The position numbers and the translations under genes were made by a program. Source: Clostridia bacterium (GTDB taxonomy: Bacteria > Bacillota_A > Clostridia > Christensenellales > Aristaeellaceae). Taken from it: a DNA stretch of 10,953 nt. Below, in pieces: positions 1 to 6,755 of the stretch. Where the stretch lies: assembly GCA_017397695.1 (NCBI GenBank), contig JAFQIF010000018.1, forward strand, positions 1 to 10,953, read 5' to 3'. How positions within the stretch are numbered: position 1 is the stretch's first letter; each line of letters starts with the position of its first letter. Below the pieces are notes generated by a model that saw only the letters and a program-made list of their open reading frames with translations, did not search any database and was not told where the DNA came from.

Positions 1-10
1 ATAGGGAGTC

Positions 11-83
11 TGAGGGACATTGTCCCTCAGGCGGGTCTTAGGGCGGCAGCCCTAACATCCCCTGACGTCCCCAAACGTCCCCA
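11..83. repeat. Intergenic palindromic repeat, copy 1, with short direct repeats
   Basis: Two hairpins stand side by side. The first (11-29) is the perfect palindrome TGAGGGACATTGTCCCTCA, with 9-base arms around one T. The second (38-55) is TTAGGGC-GGCA-GCCCTAA, a perfect 7-base stem with a 4-base loop. They are followed by the direct repeat ACGTCCCCA at 65-73 and 75-83. Bases 12-55 align without gaps to 6661-6704, with 6 differences by eye. The element lies before argD and ends ahead of its ribosome binding site. It may mark the 3' end of a gene to the left of the window. No argD promoter is evident inside it. Confidence 0.75.
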
Positions 84-96
84 TCAATTCAGTCAC

Positions 97-102
97 GGAG
101 GT
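97..102 (+). promoter_or_regulatory. Ribosome binding site of argD
   Basis: GGAGGT lies 8 bases before the ATG at 111. This is an ideal Shine-Dalgarno spacing and fixes the argD start. Confidence 0.85.
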
Positions 103-110
103 CTCTTCCT

Positions 111-1301
111 ATGAACCTTTCCGATATCAAGTCTCTGGACAGTCAGTATTTCCTGCAGGTGTTCGGCGAGCGCGCACCGGTGTGCTTTGTGCGCGGCGAA
201 GGCAGCAAGCTCTACGATCAGGACGGTAAGGCATATACCGATCTGTTTGCCGGCATCGCGGTCAACGCGCTGGGCTACAATCACCCGGCCATCACCGATG
301 CTATCATCGCGCAGGCACAGGCCGGCGTGCTGCATACGTCCAATATCTACTATGTCCAGCCGCAGGCGGAGCTGGCCGCTCTGCTGTGTGAGCATACCTT
401 TGCCGACCGCGTGTTTTTCTCCAACTCCGGCGCAGAAGCCAACGAGGGCGCCATGAAGCTGGCCTGCAAATACTTCTACGCGCAGGGCAGCAAGCGCTAT
501 AAGATCATCTCTGCCGATCATTCCTTCCACGGCCGTACGCTGGCAACTGTCGCCGCAACGGGCCACGACTACTATCAGGAGCCGTTCCGCGCATTGCTGC
601 CCAAGGGCTTCACGCAGGTGCCCTACAACGATCTTGACGCACTCAAGGCAGCTATCGACGACGAAACCGCCGCGATCATGCTCGAACCGATGCAGGGCGA
701 GGGCGGCGTAACGCCGGGCAATTGCGAGTATCTTCAGGCAGTTCGCGCACTGTGCGACGAAATGGGTATGCTGCTGATCTTCGATGAGGTGCAGACCGGC
801 GTGTGCCGAACGGGTTCGCTCTACTGCTATCAGCAGTACGGCGTCGTGCCGGATATCATGACCAGCGCCAAGGGCCTGGGCTGCGGCTTCCCCATCGGCG
901 CAATCCTTGCCAGCGAAAAAGTTGCCAGCAAGATCTCCAAGGGCGATCACGGCTCTACCTTCGGCGGCAATACGTTTGCCTGCACCGTGGCGCTTGCCGC
1001 CATGCGCTATATGATCGAAAACGACTACAGCGCCGTCGCCAAGGAGAAGGGCGCATACCTGATGAACGCGCTCAAGGCCATCGAAAGCGACAAGATCGTC
1101 GAGGTGCGCGGCATGGGTATGCTCATCGGCATTCAGCTGCCGCAGGATTATCCGGCGGGCAAGCTCATGGGCAGGCTGCTTGAGCGCGGCTTCGTGGCCG
1201 GCACGGCCTCAGGCAATGTGCTGCGCCTTGCGCCGCCGCTGATCATCTCCTACGAGGAGATGGACGCCTTCGTGGCTGCACTCAAGACTGAACTCAAATA
1301 A
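111..1301 (+). CDS. argD: Acetylornithine aminotransferase (class III PLP aminotransferase)
   Basis: This 396-residue protein is a class III, PLP-dependent aminotransferase of the ArgD type. ArgD converts N-acetylglutamate semialdehyde and glutamate to N-acetylornithine and 2-oxoglutarate in cytoplasmic arginine synthesis. Seen in the sequence: SNSGAEANEGA at 104-114 (phosphate-binding region), HSFHGRT at 137-143, LEPMQGEGG at 191-199, the cofactor aspartate in IFDEVQTG at 223-230, the Schiff-base lysine K254 in SAKGLGCGFPIGA, and STFGGN at 282-287. The C-terminal LRLAPPL at 371-377 is also typical. The length is normal for the family. The start is set by GGAGGT at 97-102. The gene stands alone, with no other arg gene in view, and a strong terminator follows the stop. 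Ornithine or succinylornithine aminotransferases are close relatives, so the exact substrate is inferred from family resemblance. Confidence 0.9.
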   Translation: MNLSDIKSLDSQYFLQVFGERAPVCFVRGEGSKLYDQDGKAYTDLFAGIAVNALGYNHPAITDAIIAQAQAGVLHTSNIYYVQPQAELAALLCEHTFADRVFFSNSGAEANEGAMKLACKYFYAQGSKRYKIISADHSFHGRTLATVAATGHDYYQEPFRALLPKGFTQVPYNDLDALKAAIDDETAAIMLEPMQGEGGVTPGNCEYLQAVRALCDEMGMLLIFDEVQTGVCRTGSLYCYQQYGVVPDIMTSAKGLGCGFPIGAILASEKVASKISKGDHGSTFGGNTFACTVALAAMRYMIENDYSAVAKEKGAYLMNALKAIESDKIVEVRGMGMLIGIQLPQDYPAGKLMGRLLERGFVAGTASGNVLRLAPPLIISYEEMDAFVAALKTELK

Positions 1302-1311
1302 ACCATATCAC

Positions 1312-1342
1312 AAAAGGGATGACCATCCGGTCATCCCTTTTT
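1312..1342. terminator. Bidirectional rho-independent terminator between argD and the solute-binding protein gene
   Basis: A perfect 13-base stem, 1312-1324 with 1329-1341, encloses the loop ATCC. It has A residues on its left edge and a T run on its right edge, so it can act in both directions. It begins 10 bases after the argD stop and lies 17 bases beyond the stop of the convergent solute-binding protein gene. Confidence 0.92.
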
Positions 1343-1359
1343 ATTTGCAAGTATGCGTA

Positions 1360-2847
1360 TTACTTTGCATCTGCGAACAGCGCAACAAGCTCTTCGCTGC
1401 CCGCCGCGCGCAGGCTGCTCAGCCATGCATCGTAGTTTGCGTCGCTCAGCTCCATTTCGCCAGTAGCAAAGCGCGCAATGCCTTCGTCCACCAGCTTGCC
1501 GATCTTTACCGCCAGCGCATCGGCCTTTTCCTGATCGGCGTCATTCAGGCAATAGGGCTGCGTCACACGCTCGCTGACCGCACGTACCCTTTCGCTCGCC
1601 TCAAAGATATGGCGGTCCAGCGCGCTGTCCACCTGATTCACAAAGTCCGCCGGATACAGGCCCGGCATCATGATACCCGTATACATGAGTACTTCGCTGC
1701 GGATGCGGCTGATATCACTGTTATCCTGCACATCAAACGCCCAGTAGCCCTCGCTGGTATAGGTGTAATCCTCGCCCTCCACGCCGGCATAGCCCAGCAG
1801 CGCGCCCTCCTGGACGTAGAGCGCATCCACCCACTTGAGCGCCTGCGCAGGATCCTCGCAGCGGCTGGTCACAGCAAAGCAGCCCGGCCACACGCAGCCC
1901 AGCATATCGCGCCAGCGCACCTTGCCGTCCGGGCCAGCAATGAGCACCGGCTCGTACTGCGTAACGGCGCTCACCTCAACATGCGTATACGGCGTAACAG
2001 ACATCAGCATGCCGCTGACAATCGGCTTCTCCTCACTGGATTCGCTCAGCAGCGCTGTGCTGTGCACGCGGGTAAACGCATCTTCCGGCAGCACGCCCTG
2101 ATCGTTCCACTGTCTGAGCAGCGCAATAAACTCCCTGTACGCCGGAAGCGCCGGCGCAAATACGATCTCGCCGCTTTCACCGCGCGCAAGATGGTAGTCG
2201 TCCGCCACGATGCCGAAATACGGCAGCAGCCAGCGCATCTCATACACACCGATCAGGTCCGCGCCAACCTCGTCCGCCCTGCCGTTGCCGTTGGAATCGC
2301 TGTCGCGCAGGGCAATCAGCGCCGCCGTCAGCTCTTCCAGCGTCTGCGGCATCGCCATGCCCAGCTTGTCCAGCCAGCTCTTGTTGATCCACAGCGCTGC
2401 CTGACGCTCTTTTTCATTGATCTGCGGCAGAGACGCAATGCGGCCATCCTCCAGCGTCATCATCTCGCGCCATTCGGGATGCGCGGCCAGCAGCGCGCTG
2501 AGATTGGGCATGTGTGCATCGATCAGCGGCGCAAGATCGATAATCGCCCCGCTGTCCAGCAGCGCTTTCTCCTGCGCGCGGGTCAGGTCAGCCTTAAAGA
2601 GTGCATCGGTGGTAATATTGCCCTTGAGCATGCCGCTGAGCAGCGCGTCATAATCCTCCGCATCCGCCACGCCCTTGGCCTCCACGGCAATCCCCGTGAG
2701 CGCTTCCATGCGCGCAAAGAACTTGTTGGTCGCCCAGTTGCGTTCTACCTGCTCAACTTCCCGCCCCGTAAGCGTAAACGCCTGCGCGCAGCAGGCAGTC
2801 ATGCAAAGCATCAGCGTCATCATGATCGCTGCGGTTTTCTTCATCAT
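1360..2847 (-). CDS. Extracellular solute-binding protein (family 1, sugar-type ABC transporter), probable lipoprotein
   Basis: The 495-residue product resembles family 1 extracellular solute-binding proteins, which capture sugars or oligosaccharides outside the cell for an ABC importer. The start is the first ATG of MMKKTAA, 8 bases after GGAGG (2856-2860). A longer frame upstream runs through the promoter and is unlikely to be translated. The N-terminus is a signal peptide: MKK, a hydrophobic stretch, then MTAC with a candidate lipobox cysteine at 19 (or C20). A signal peptidase I site after AQA (21-23) is the alternative. Residues 182-193 (DSDSNGNGRADE) form an Asp/Asn-rich loop, seen in many Clostridia members and resembling a calcium-binding loop. 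Residues 151-160 (ALWINKSWLD) are also typical of the fold. No permease or ATPase gene is adjacent, so it either works with a transporter encoded elsewhere or serves a sensor. The ligand cannot be told. Confidence 0.85.
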   Translation of the reverse strand: MMKKTAAIMMTLMLCMTACCAQAFTLTGREVEQVERNWATNKFFARMEALTGIAVEAKGVADAEDYDALLSGMLKGNITTDALFKADLTRAQEKALLDSGAIIDLAPLIDAHMPNLSALLAAHPEWREMMTLEDGRIASLPQINEKERQAALWINKSWLDKLGMAMPQTLEELTAALIALRDSDSNGNGRADEVGADLIGVYEMRWLLPYFGIVADDYHLARGESGEIVFAPALPAYREFIALLRQWNDQGVLPEDAFTRVHSTALLSESSEEKPIVSGMLMSVTPYTHVEVSAVTQYEPVLIAGPDGKVRWRDMLGCVWPGCFAVTSRCEDPAQALKWVDALYVQEGALLGYAGVEGEDYTYTSEGYWAFDVQDNSDISRIRSEVLMYTGIMMPGLYPADFVNQVDSALDRHIFEASERVRAVSERVTQPYCLNDADQEKADALAVKIGKLVDEGIARFATGEMELSDANYDAWLSSLRAAGSEELVALFADAK

Positions 2848-2880
2848 CGTCAAGGCCTCCGTGCAAAGCTTATTGGGATT

Positions 2881-2886
2881 ATTATA
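2881..2886 (-). promoter_or_regulatory. Probable -10 box of the solute-binding protein promoter
   Basis: A perfect TATAAT reads on the minus strand 34 bases before the start codon. At 16-17 bases upstream there is only a T-rich, poor -35 match, so the gene may need an activator or an extended element. Confidence 0.6.
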
Positions 2887-2993
2887 CCACATCGCGAAGC
2901 AGGAAAAAAGAGTGATCCTCGCCCAGTCAGGAAAGACTATTCTCATCCTGCGCACCATACACTACATCATCTTCTGCACGGGGAGGAAGCGAT

Positions 2994-3467
2994 ATGGAGC
3001 ATCACCTTCTGAACGCATGGTGTCTCAGGCGCGTGCTGCTTGCCGGACACGACAGCGCGATGACGCGCGCCATGAGCGAGGCGCTGAGCGCGCTCGGCGC
3101 GCGCATCGTTCGCATGACCATGCCCGTCAGCAGCGAAGCGCTCGATCGCGCGCTGCATGAGGGACGCACCGCCGCTGTTATCGTGCCCGTGGCGGGCGCG
3201 GCAGATTGCCCGCTGCCAGCGCTGGACATCCTGCTGCTGGAAGCCCGCGAGGCCGGCGTGCCGCTTGTGATGCTGCTCACAGGGACAGACGCCCTGCTGC
3301 TGCGCGATACACAGGGCTGCACGCACGGCTTTTTCGGCGACTCCGTCAGTATCCAGTGTATCCGCCACAGCGATCTTGCGCCCGATACGGTCTGCAGGCG
3401 TGCGCTTGCGCTGGGCGCACGGTTTCTCATGGGCGATACCGGATGCACAGGCCATTTCCAGCTTTGA
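2994..3467 (+). CDS. Small protein of unknown function, possible Rossmann-like fold
   Basis: I do not recognise this 157-residue protein with certainty. The start is firm: GGGAGG at 2981-2986 lies 7 bases before the ATG. Near the N-terminus, RRVLLAGHDSAMTRAMSEAL (12-31), then ARIVRM (36-41), looks like a beta-strand, loop, helix, strand unit, as in dinucleotide-binding or SDR-like (RmlD-type) folds. More hydrophobic strands follow at 61-67 (AVIVPVA) and 90-95 (PLVMLL). The catalytic Tyr-x3-Lys of SDR enzymes is not evident, and the protein is about half the usual length. It has six cysteines (10, 72, 109, 122, 134, 151) and a glycine-rich end, GDTGCTGHF (147-155). No signal peptide or membrane segment is seen. 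It is divergent from the solute-binding protein gene across 146 bases and convergent with the flippase gene. A receiver-like fold is an alternative. Confidence 0.6.
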   Translation: MEHHLLNAWCLRRVLLAGHDSAMTRAMSEALSALGARIVRMTMPVSSEALDRALHEGRTAAVIVPVAGAADCPLPALDILLLEAREAGVPLVMLLTGTDALLLRDTQGCTHGFFGDSVSIQCIRHSDLAPDTVCRRALALGARFLMGDTGCTGHFQL

Positions 3468-3481
3468 ACATATATGCAAAA

Positions 3482-3503
3482 GGACGGGCCTTACAGCCCG
3501 TCC
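3482..3503. terminator. Hairpin terminator between the small unknown gene and the flippase gene
   Basis: GGACGGGC (3482-3489) pairs perfectly with GCCCGTCC (3496-3503) around a 6-base loop. On the minus strand the stem is followed by TTTTGC, so it is a good terminator for the flippase gene, whose stop is 8 bases before the stem. For the plus-strand gene the trailing CCTTCATTT is a weaker U tract. Confidence 0.8.
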
Positions 3504-3510
3504 CCTTCAT

Positions 3511-5019
3511 TTATCTGCGAATCAGCTTGCGTCCCATGGCACGCACCATATCCTTTTCGCTGTCGTTCATCGCAAGTGCGTAAACGCTTGCACAGTACAC
3601 CGCGCAGTACGGCATCGCAAACGCCAGCACGCCGCCATAGCCCACAAAATCATGCAGCTTCAGCGCCAGTAGAGCCAGCAGGACCGGCGGAATGAACGAG
3701 GGCATGATGCTCAGAATGCTCTTCCAGAAATATGCCATGTCCAATCCGATATGCTTGTGGTAATACCAGTTCATCACAAAGCCATTGCATGCAACCATGG
3801 AAATCGCCGTGCCCAGCGCACAGCCCATGCCGCCATAGCGCATTGCCAGCGGAATGGAGATTGCCACATTGAACAGCGCCATGAAGAAATAGACCTTGGA
3901 GCGGAACTGATGCTTGTTCTTGGCGCGCTGGATCTCAATGCCCAGGTTCTGGATCAGCGGCACCGTCACCGGCGCCATCAGCAGCAGCGCGATGGGATAC
4001 GCTCCCTCATACTCGCCGCCGCCCCATGCCTCGATAAACGGCTCGCCCACAAAGATAAAACCGGTGAGCACCAGCATCAGCAGCATAAATTGGATGCGCC
4101 CCACACGCGTAAAGAGCTTCGTGAGCGCGCTGTCGCCCTCGCCGCGGGCAACAATGCGGTTGATCTGCGGCACAAACACGCCGGAGATCGATGTGGAGAG
4201 CGTCATGTAGTAGCGGTGCAGCTGGCTGCCCACGCCGTAAATCGCCGTTGCTGCCGTGCCGGATACGATGCCCAGAATTGTGGTATCCACCGTCCAGTTA
4301 ATCTGGTCGATAATCATGTTCAGGAAGATAAAGAACGAGAAACCGCCCATCTCGCGCAGCAGCTTAAAGTCAAACTTTCCGAAGGTCAGGCGCATATTCA
4401 GCTTTCGGAAGCAGTAGGCCGCACTGGATACATCCGTAACCACGCTGAGCACAAGCGTGACCAGCACCAGCGATACGCTGCCCAGACCCATCAGCAGCAG
4501 CGGCAGCATCACGATCGGATTGAGCACCGTACGGATCATGCTGACCATGCGTTGGAAGAAGAAGCGCTCCTTTGCCGTGATATACGACGTGAACACGCTG
4601 CAGGGGAAGGAAACCGCAATATTGACCACCAGCAGCGCCATCAGCACGCGCGCAGTCTCTACCTCAGCAGGCGTCAGCTTGGCAGAAAAGATGTTGTGCA
4701 CATTCGCCACCAGAACGCCGCCAACCACCAGGCTCAGCGCACCGATGACCAGGAAGATGACCATGAACATGCCGTTGATCTTCGCCACGCCGTCCTCGCC
4801 ATCGCTGGCCTCATAGCGGGTATGGTAGCGCATATATGCGCTGCCCAGACCAAAGCTCATCAGGCTCAGGTTGGAGATAAAGCCATTGACCAGCGTATAT
4901 GTGCCGTACTCGCTCTGGCCGAGCAGGCGCAGCATCACCGGCGTATAGACAAGGGAAATCAGCGTGGAGAGCACGGTCTGGCCGTAGCTGAGCAGCACGC
5001 CCGCTTTCTTTTGATCCAT
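3511..5019 (-). CDS. Polysaccharide / oligosaccharide flippase-like membrane protein (MATE/MVF superfamily)
   Basis: This 502-residue polytopic membrane protein resembles the polysaccharide transport (Wzx-like) branch of the MATE/MVF flippase superfamily, which moves lipid-linked glycans across the cytoplasmic membrane. The N-terminal signature LLGQSEYGTYTLVNGF (32-47) after a first hydrophobic helix is characteristic. Hydrophobic segments follow along the whole chain, for example about 82-106, 124-144, 165-195, 226-250, 311-327, 341-357, 376-394, 398-416, 436-454 and 462-484, consistent with 12 to 14 helices. The start at 5019 is chosen because GAGGAG (5025-5030) precedes it by 5 bases. An upstream ATG in the same frame would put the start near the promoter -35 box. 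No glycosyltransferase or polymerase gene is adjacent, so the glycan is unknown. A role in spore or envelope glycan export is possible but unsupported here. Confidence 0.82.
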   Translation of the reverse strand: MDQKKAGVLLSYGQTVLSTLISLVYTPVMLRLLGQSEYGTYTLVNGFISNLSLMSFGLGSAYMRYHTRYEASDGEDGVAKINGMFMVIFLVIGALSLVVGGVLVANVHNIFSAKLTPAEVETARVLMALLVVNIAVSFPCSVFTSYITAKERFFFQRMVSMIRTVLNPIVMLPLLLMGLGSVSLVLVTLVLSVVTDVSSAAYCFRKLNMRLTFGKFDFKLLREMGGFSFFIFLNMIIDQINWTVDTTILGIVSGTAATAIYGVGSQLHRYYMTLSTSISGVFVPQINRIVARGEGDSALTKLFTRVGRIQFMLLMLVLTGFIFVGEPFIEAWGGGEYEGAYPIALLLMAPVTVPLIQNLGIEIQRAKNKHQFRSKVYFFMALFNVAISIPLAMRYGGMGCALGTAISMVACNGFVMNWYYHKHIGLDMAYFWKSILSIMPSFIPPVLLALLALKLHDFVGYGGVLAFAMPYCAVYCASVYALAMNDSEKDMVRAMGRKLIRR

Positions 5020-5062
5020 ATAAACTCCTCTGAAGGTTGCTTTTCCATATGCATACGGATAT

Positions 5063-5091
5063 AGTGTACCGCCATTGACCGCTTTTTTCAA
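5063..5091 (-). promoter_or_regulatory. Sigma-A-type promoter of the flippase gene
   Basis: On the minus strand TTGAAA (5086-5091) is followed by a 17-base spacer and TACACT (5063-5068). This is a good match to the housekeeping consensus at ideal spacing. It lies about 45 bases before the start codon, in the 155-base gap shared with the divergent serine hydrolase gene. Confidence 0.65.
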
Positions 5092-5131
5092 GATACAATC
5101 CCGAAGTCTTTTCCATGCCCATCTTTCGTGT

Positions 5132-5137
5132 TATAAT
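5132..5137 (+). promoter_or_regulatory. Probable -10 box of the serine hydrolase promoter
   Basis: TATAAT lies 37 bases before the ATG at 5175. The hexamer 17 bases upstream, TTTTCC, is a poor -35 match. The divergent flippase promoter is about 40 bases away, so one regulator could affect both genes. Confidence 0.55.
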
Positions 5138-5174
5138 CATATCAATGCTTTATTCTTCTTACCGGAGGACGCAT

Positions 5175-6587
5175 ATGATCGACAAAGCGAAGCTTAACGC
5201 ACACCTGACACGCTGGGCAGAAAAGAAGAACCTTGCAGGCGTATCCGCCTATATTGCCGGCCCGAACGGCTTTGAATACGCGTGGAACTACGGCTTCCGC
5301 GACAGCGCGGAAAAAACCTGCCCAGACAGCGATACCATGTACGGCATCGCCTCGATGAGCAAATCCATGACGGCGCTGTGTGCCTGCATTCTCCATGCCG
5401 AGGGCAGGCTCAGCATCCATGACCCGGTGAGCGATTACCTGCCGGGCTTTGCCATCGCCGGCCAGCCAAGGGAAGCGGTGACCATCCGCCATCTGGCGAT
5501 GCATACAGCCGGCATCCCGCCGATGGAGCCGCTGGAGTGGTCCATCGCCATGAACAGCGTGGACAGGCAGGAAAGCGACTGGCTGCTGGAAATGCGCCGG
5601 ACCGCACCCAACCAGATGGACAAAATCGAGCATATTCTCGATTACATTGCACACTGCGGCTACGAAGCGCTCGGCGCGCCGGGCGAGGTGATGAGCTACT
5701 CCAACGAGGGATATGCTGTGCTCTCCTATGTCATCGACAAGGCAGCAGGCATGCCGCTGGAGCAGTTCATGCATGAGCGCATCTTTGCCCCGCTGGGCAT
5801 GACGCGCTCCATCCTGGATAACGGCGTCAACGCCGCCCGCGCGCTGTCCGGCGGGAACATCACATCCCTCTTTGAAATGAACGACGGCGTGCGCGAATGC
5901 GACGATAACTGGAGCATTCTGCCCCCGTTCCGCGGCTGCGCGATGGTCAAATCCACCGCCAGGGACATGGCTGTTTATTACCGCATGATTGCCAATTTCG
6001 GCATGCATGAGGGCATGCAGGTTATCCCGCGCAAGGCGATCGAGCTGCTGTGCGGCAAGCATCATGGCCTGCATGAACTCAACGCCATGTGCATGGGCAT
6101 CAACAAGCGCCCGTTTGAAGGACATGTCATCTGCGAGCATTCCGGCGGCCTGCACGGCGTATCCACCAAGGGCGGATTGCTGCTTGGCGAAGGCTTCGGC
6201 TTCTCCGTGCTGTGCAATCAAGGCGATGAGGACATGGATGAGCTGATGTGGGGAATATACAATGCCGTGATCGGCCTTCCGCTGGACAAGAGCCACCGCT
6301 GGTTCAACCCCACCGGCAAAGACTTCTCCGCGCCGGAGATGATCACCGGCCACTACCTCGGCCATGAGGGCGTACCCAGCCACCTGATCATCGAGGAAAA
6401 GAACGGAAAACTGCTGCGCACGCGCGACGGCAATACGACCGCCTTCGCCTACTGCGGCGGCACGTGCTTCCTCTCCTATGATCCCGAAAAGGATTACGAT
6501 CAGGGCGTGCGCCACGAGTTCCTGATCCGCAATGGCCGCGCCTGGGGCGTGCGCTGTGGTACCCGCGTTTTTAACCGCGTTGATTAA
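5175..6587 (+). CDS. Serine hydrolase, class C beta-lactamase / S12 peptidase family
   Basis: This 470-residue protein belongs to the serine beta-lactamase-like superfamily (class C, EstB, D-aminopeptidase relatives). The catalytic set is visible: S60-M-S-K63 (SxxK, nucleophile and base), Y175-S-N177 (YxN), and H322-S-G-G (the KTG-equivalent HxG box). Typical flanking motifs are GIASMSKSMTA at 57-67, IHDPVSDYLPGF at 81-92 and TIRHLAMHTAGI at 103-114. The last 90 or so residues look like a separate beta-rich domain, as in related esterases and peptidases. The start follows GGAGGA (5164-5169) by 5 bases; an in-frame upstream ATG would overlap the promoter. I see no signal peptide or membrane anchor, so the enzyme is probably cytoplasmic and an esterase, amidase or D-amino-acid peptidase rather than a secreted beta-lactamase. 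The substrate is unknown. It is divergent from the flippase gene. Confidence 0.87.
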   Translation: MIDKAKLNAHLTRWAEKKNLAGVSAYIAGPNGFEYAWNYGFRDSAEKTCPDSDTMYGIASMSKSMTALCACILHAEGRLSIHDPVSDYLPGFAIAGQPREAVTIRHLAMHTAGIPPMEPLEWSIAMNSVDRQESDWLLEMRRTAPNQMDKIEHILDYIAHCGYEALGAPGEVMSYSNEGYAVLSYVIDKAAGMPLEQFMHERIFAPLGMTRSILDNGVNAARALSGGNITSLFEMNDGVRECDDNWSILPPFRGCAMVKSTARDMAVYYRMIANFGMHEGMQVIPRKAIELLCGKHHGLHELNAMCMGINKRPFEGHVICEHSGGLHGVSTKGGLLLGEGFGFSVLCNQGDEDMDELMWGIYNAVIGLPLDKSHRWFNPTGKDFSAPEMITGHYLGHEGVPSHLIIEEKNGKLLRTRDGNTTAFAYCGGTCFLSYDPEKDYDQGVRHEFLIRNGRAWGVRCGTRVFNRVD

Positions 6588-6623
6588 CCTTGCTTGCTTT
6601 TATCCGCGCGAAGCGTCGGAAAT

Positions 6624-6704
6624 CGCAAGGAGCGCTTGCGCGACTATGCGAGTTTCCCGGGAGGGACAATGTCCCTCAAGCAGGGCTTAGGGCGGCAACC
6701 CAAA
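6624..6704. repeat. Intergenic palindromic repeat, copy 2
   Basis: CGCAAG (6624-6629) pairs with CTTGCG (6635-6640). Then comes the palindrome GAGGGACAATGTCCCTC (6661-6677), with 8-base arms around one A, and a weaker second hairpin starting TTAGGG (6687-6692). The core is nearly the same as 12-55: the first palindrome differs only in its centre base, A here and T there. It lies after the serine hydrolase stop and before the terminator. There is no coding potential. Confidence 0.75.
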
Positions 6705-6723
6705 ACGTTCTTCTTTTGCATAA

Positions 6724-6752
6724 AACCCCTCCGGAATCCGGAGGGGTTCTTT
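6724..6752. terminator. Bidirectional terminator between serine hydrolase and oxidoreductase genes
   Basis: AACCCCTCCGG (6724-6734) pairs perfectly with CCGGAGGGGTT (6738-6748) around a 3-base AAT loop. On the plus strand TTCTTT follows; on the minus strand a TTTT run follows. It serves both convergent genes and ends only 3 bases from the oxidoreductase stop codon at 6756. Confidence 0.92.
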
Positions 6753-6755
6753 GCA

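Noticed and set aside
65..83. Direct repeats ACGTCCCCA as a possible CRISPR or operator array
   Set aside because: There are only two 9-base units one base apart, without spacers, within the palindromic repeat region.
803..860. Two Gly-to-Cys changes near the PLP site of ArgD (VCRTG and GLGCG)
   Set aside because: From memory, similar cysteine variants occur in clostridial ArgD proteins, and all catalytic motifs are intact, so this is not a sign of altered function.
1345..3012. Long plus-strand open frame of 555 codons opposite the solute-binding protein gene
   Set aside because: It is rich in Arg, His and Gln with no domain motif, has no ribosome binding site, and is the antisense shadow of a well-supported gene.
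3751..5064. Long plus-strand open frame of 437 codons opposite the flippase gene
   Set aside because: Its His/Gln/Arg-rich composition is typical of the antisense of a membrane protein gene, and no start signal is present.
5142..6515. Minus-strand open frame of 457 codons opposite the serine hydrolase gene
   Set aside because: The plus strand has the full catalytic motif set and a ribosome binding site; the minus-strand frame has neither.
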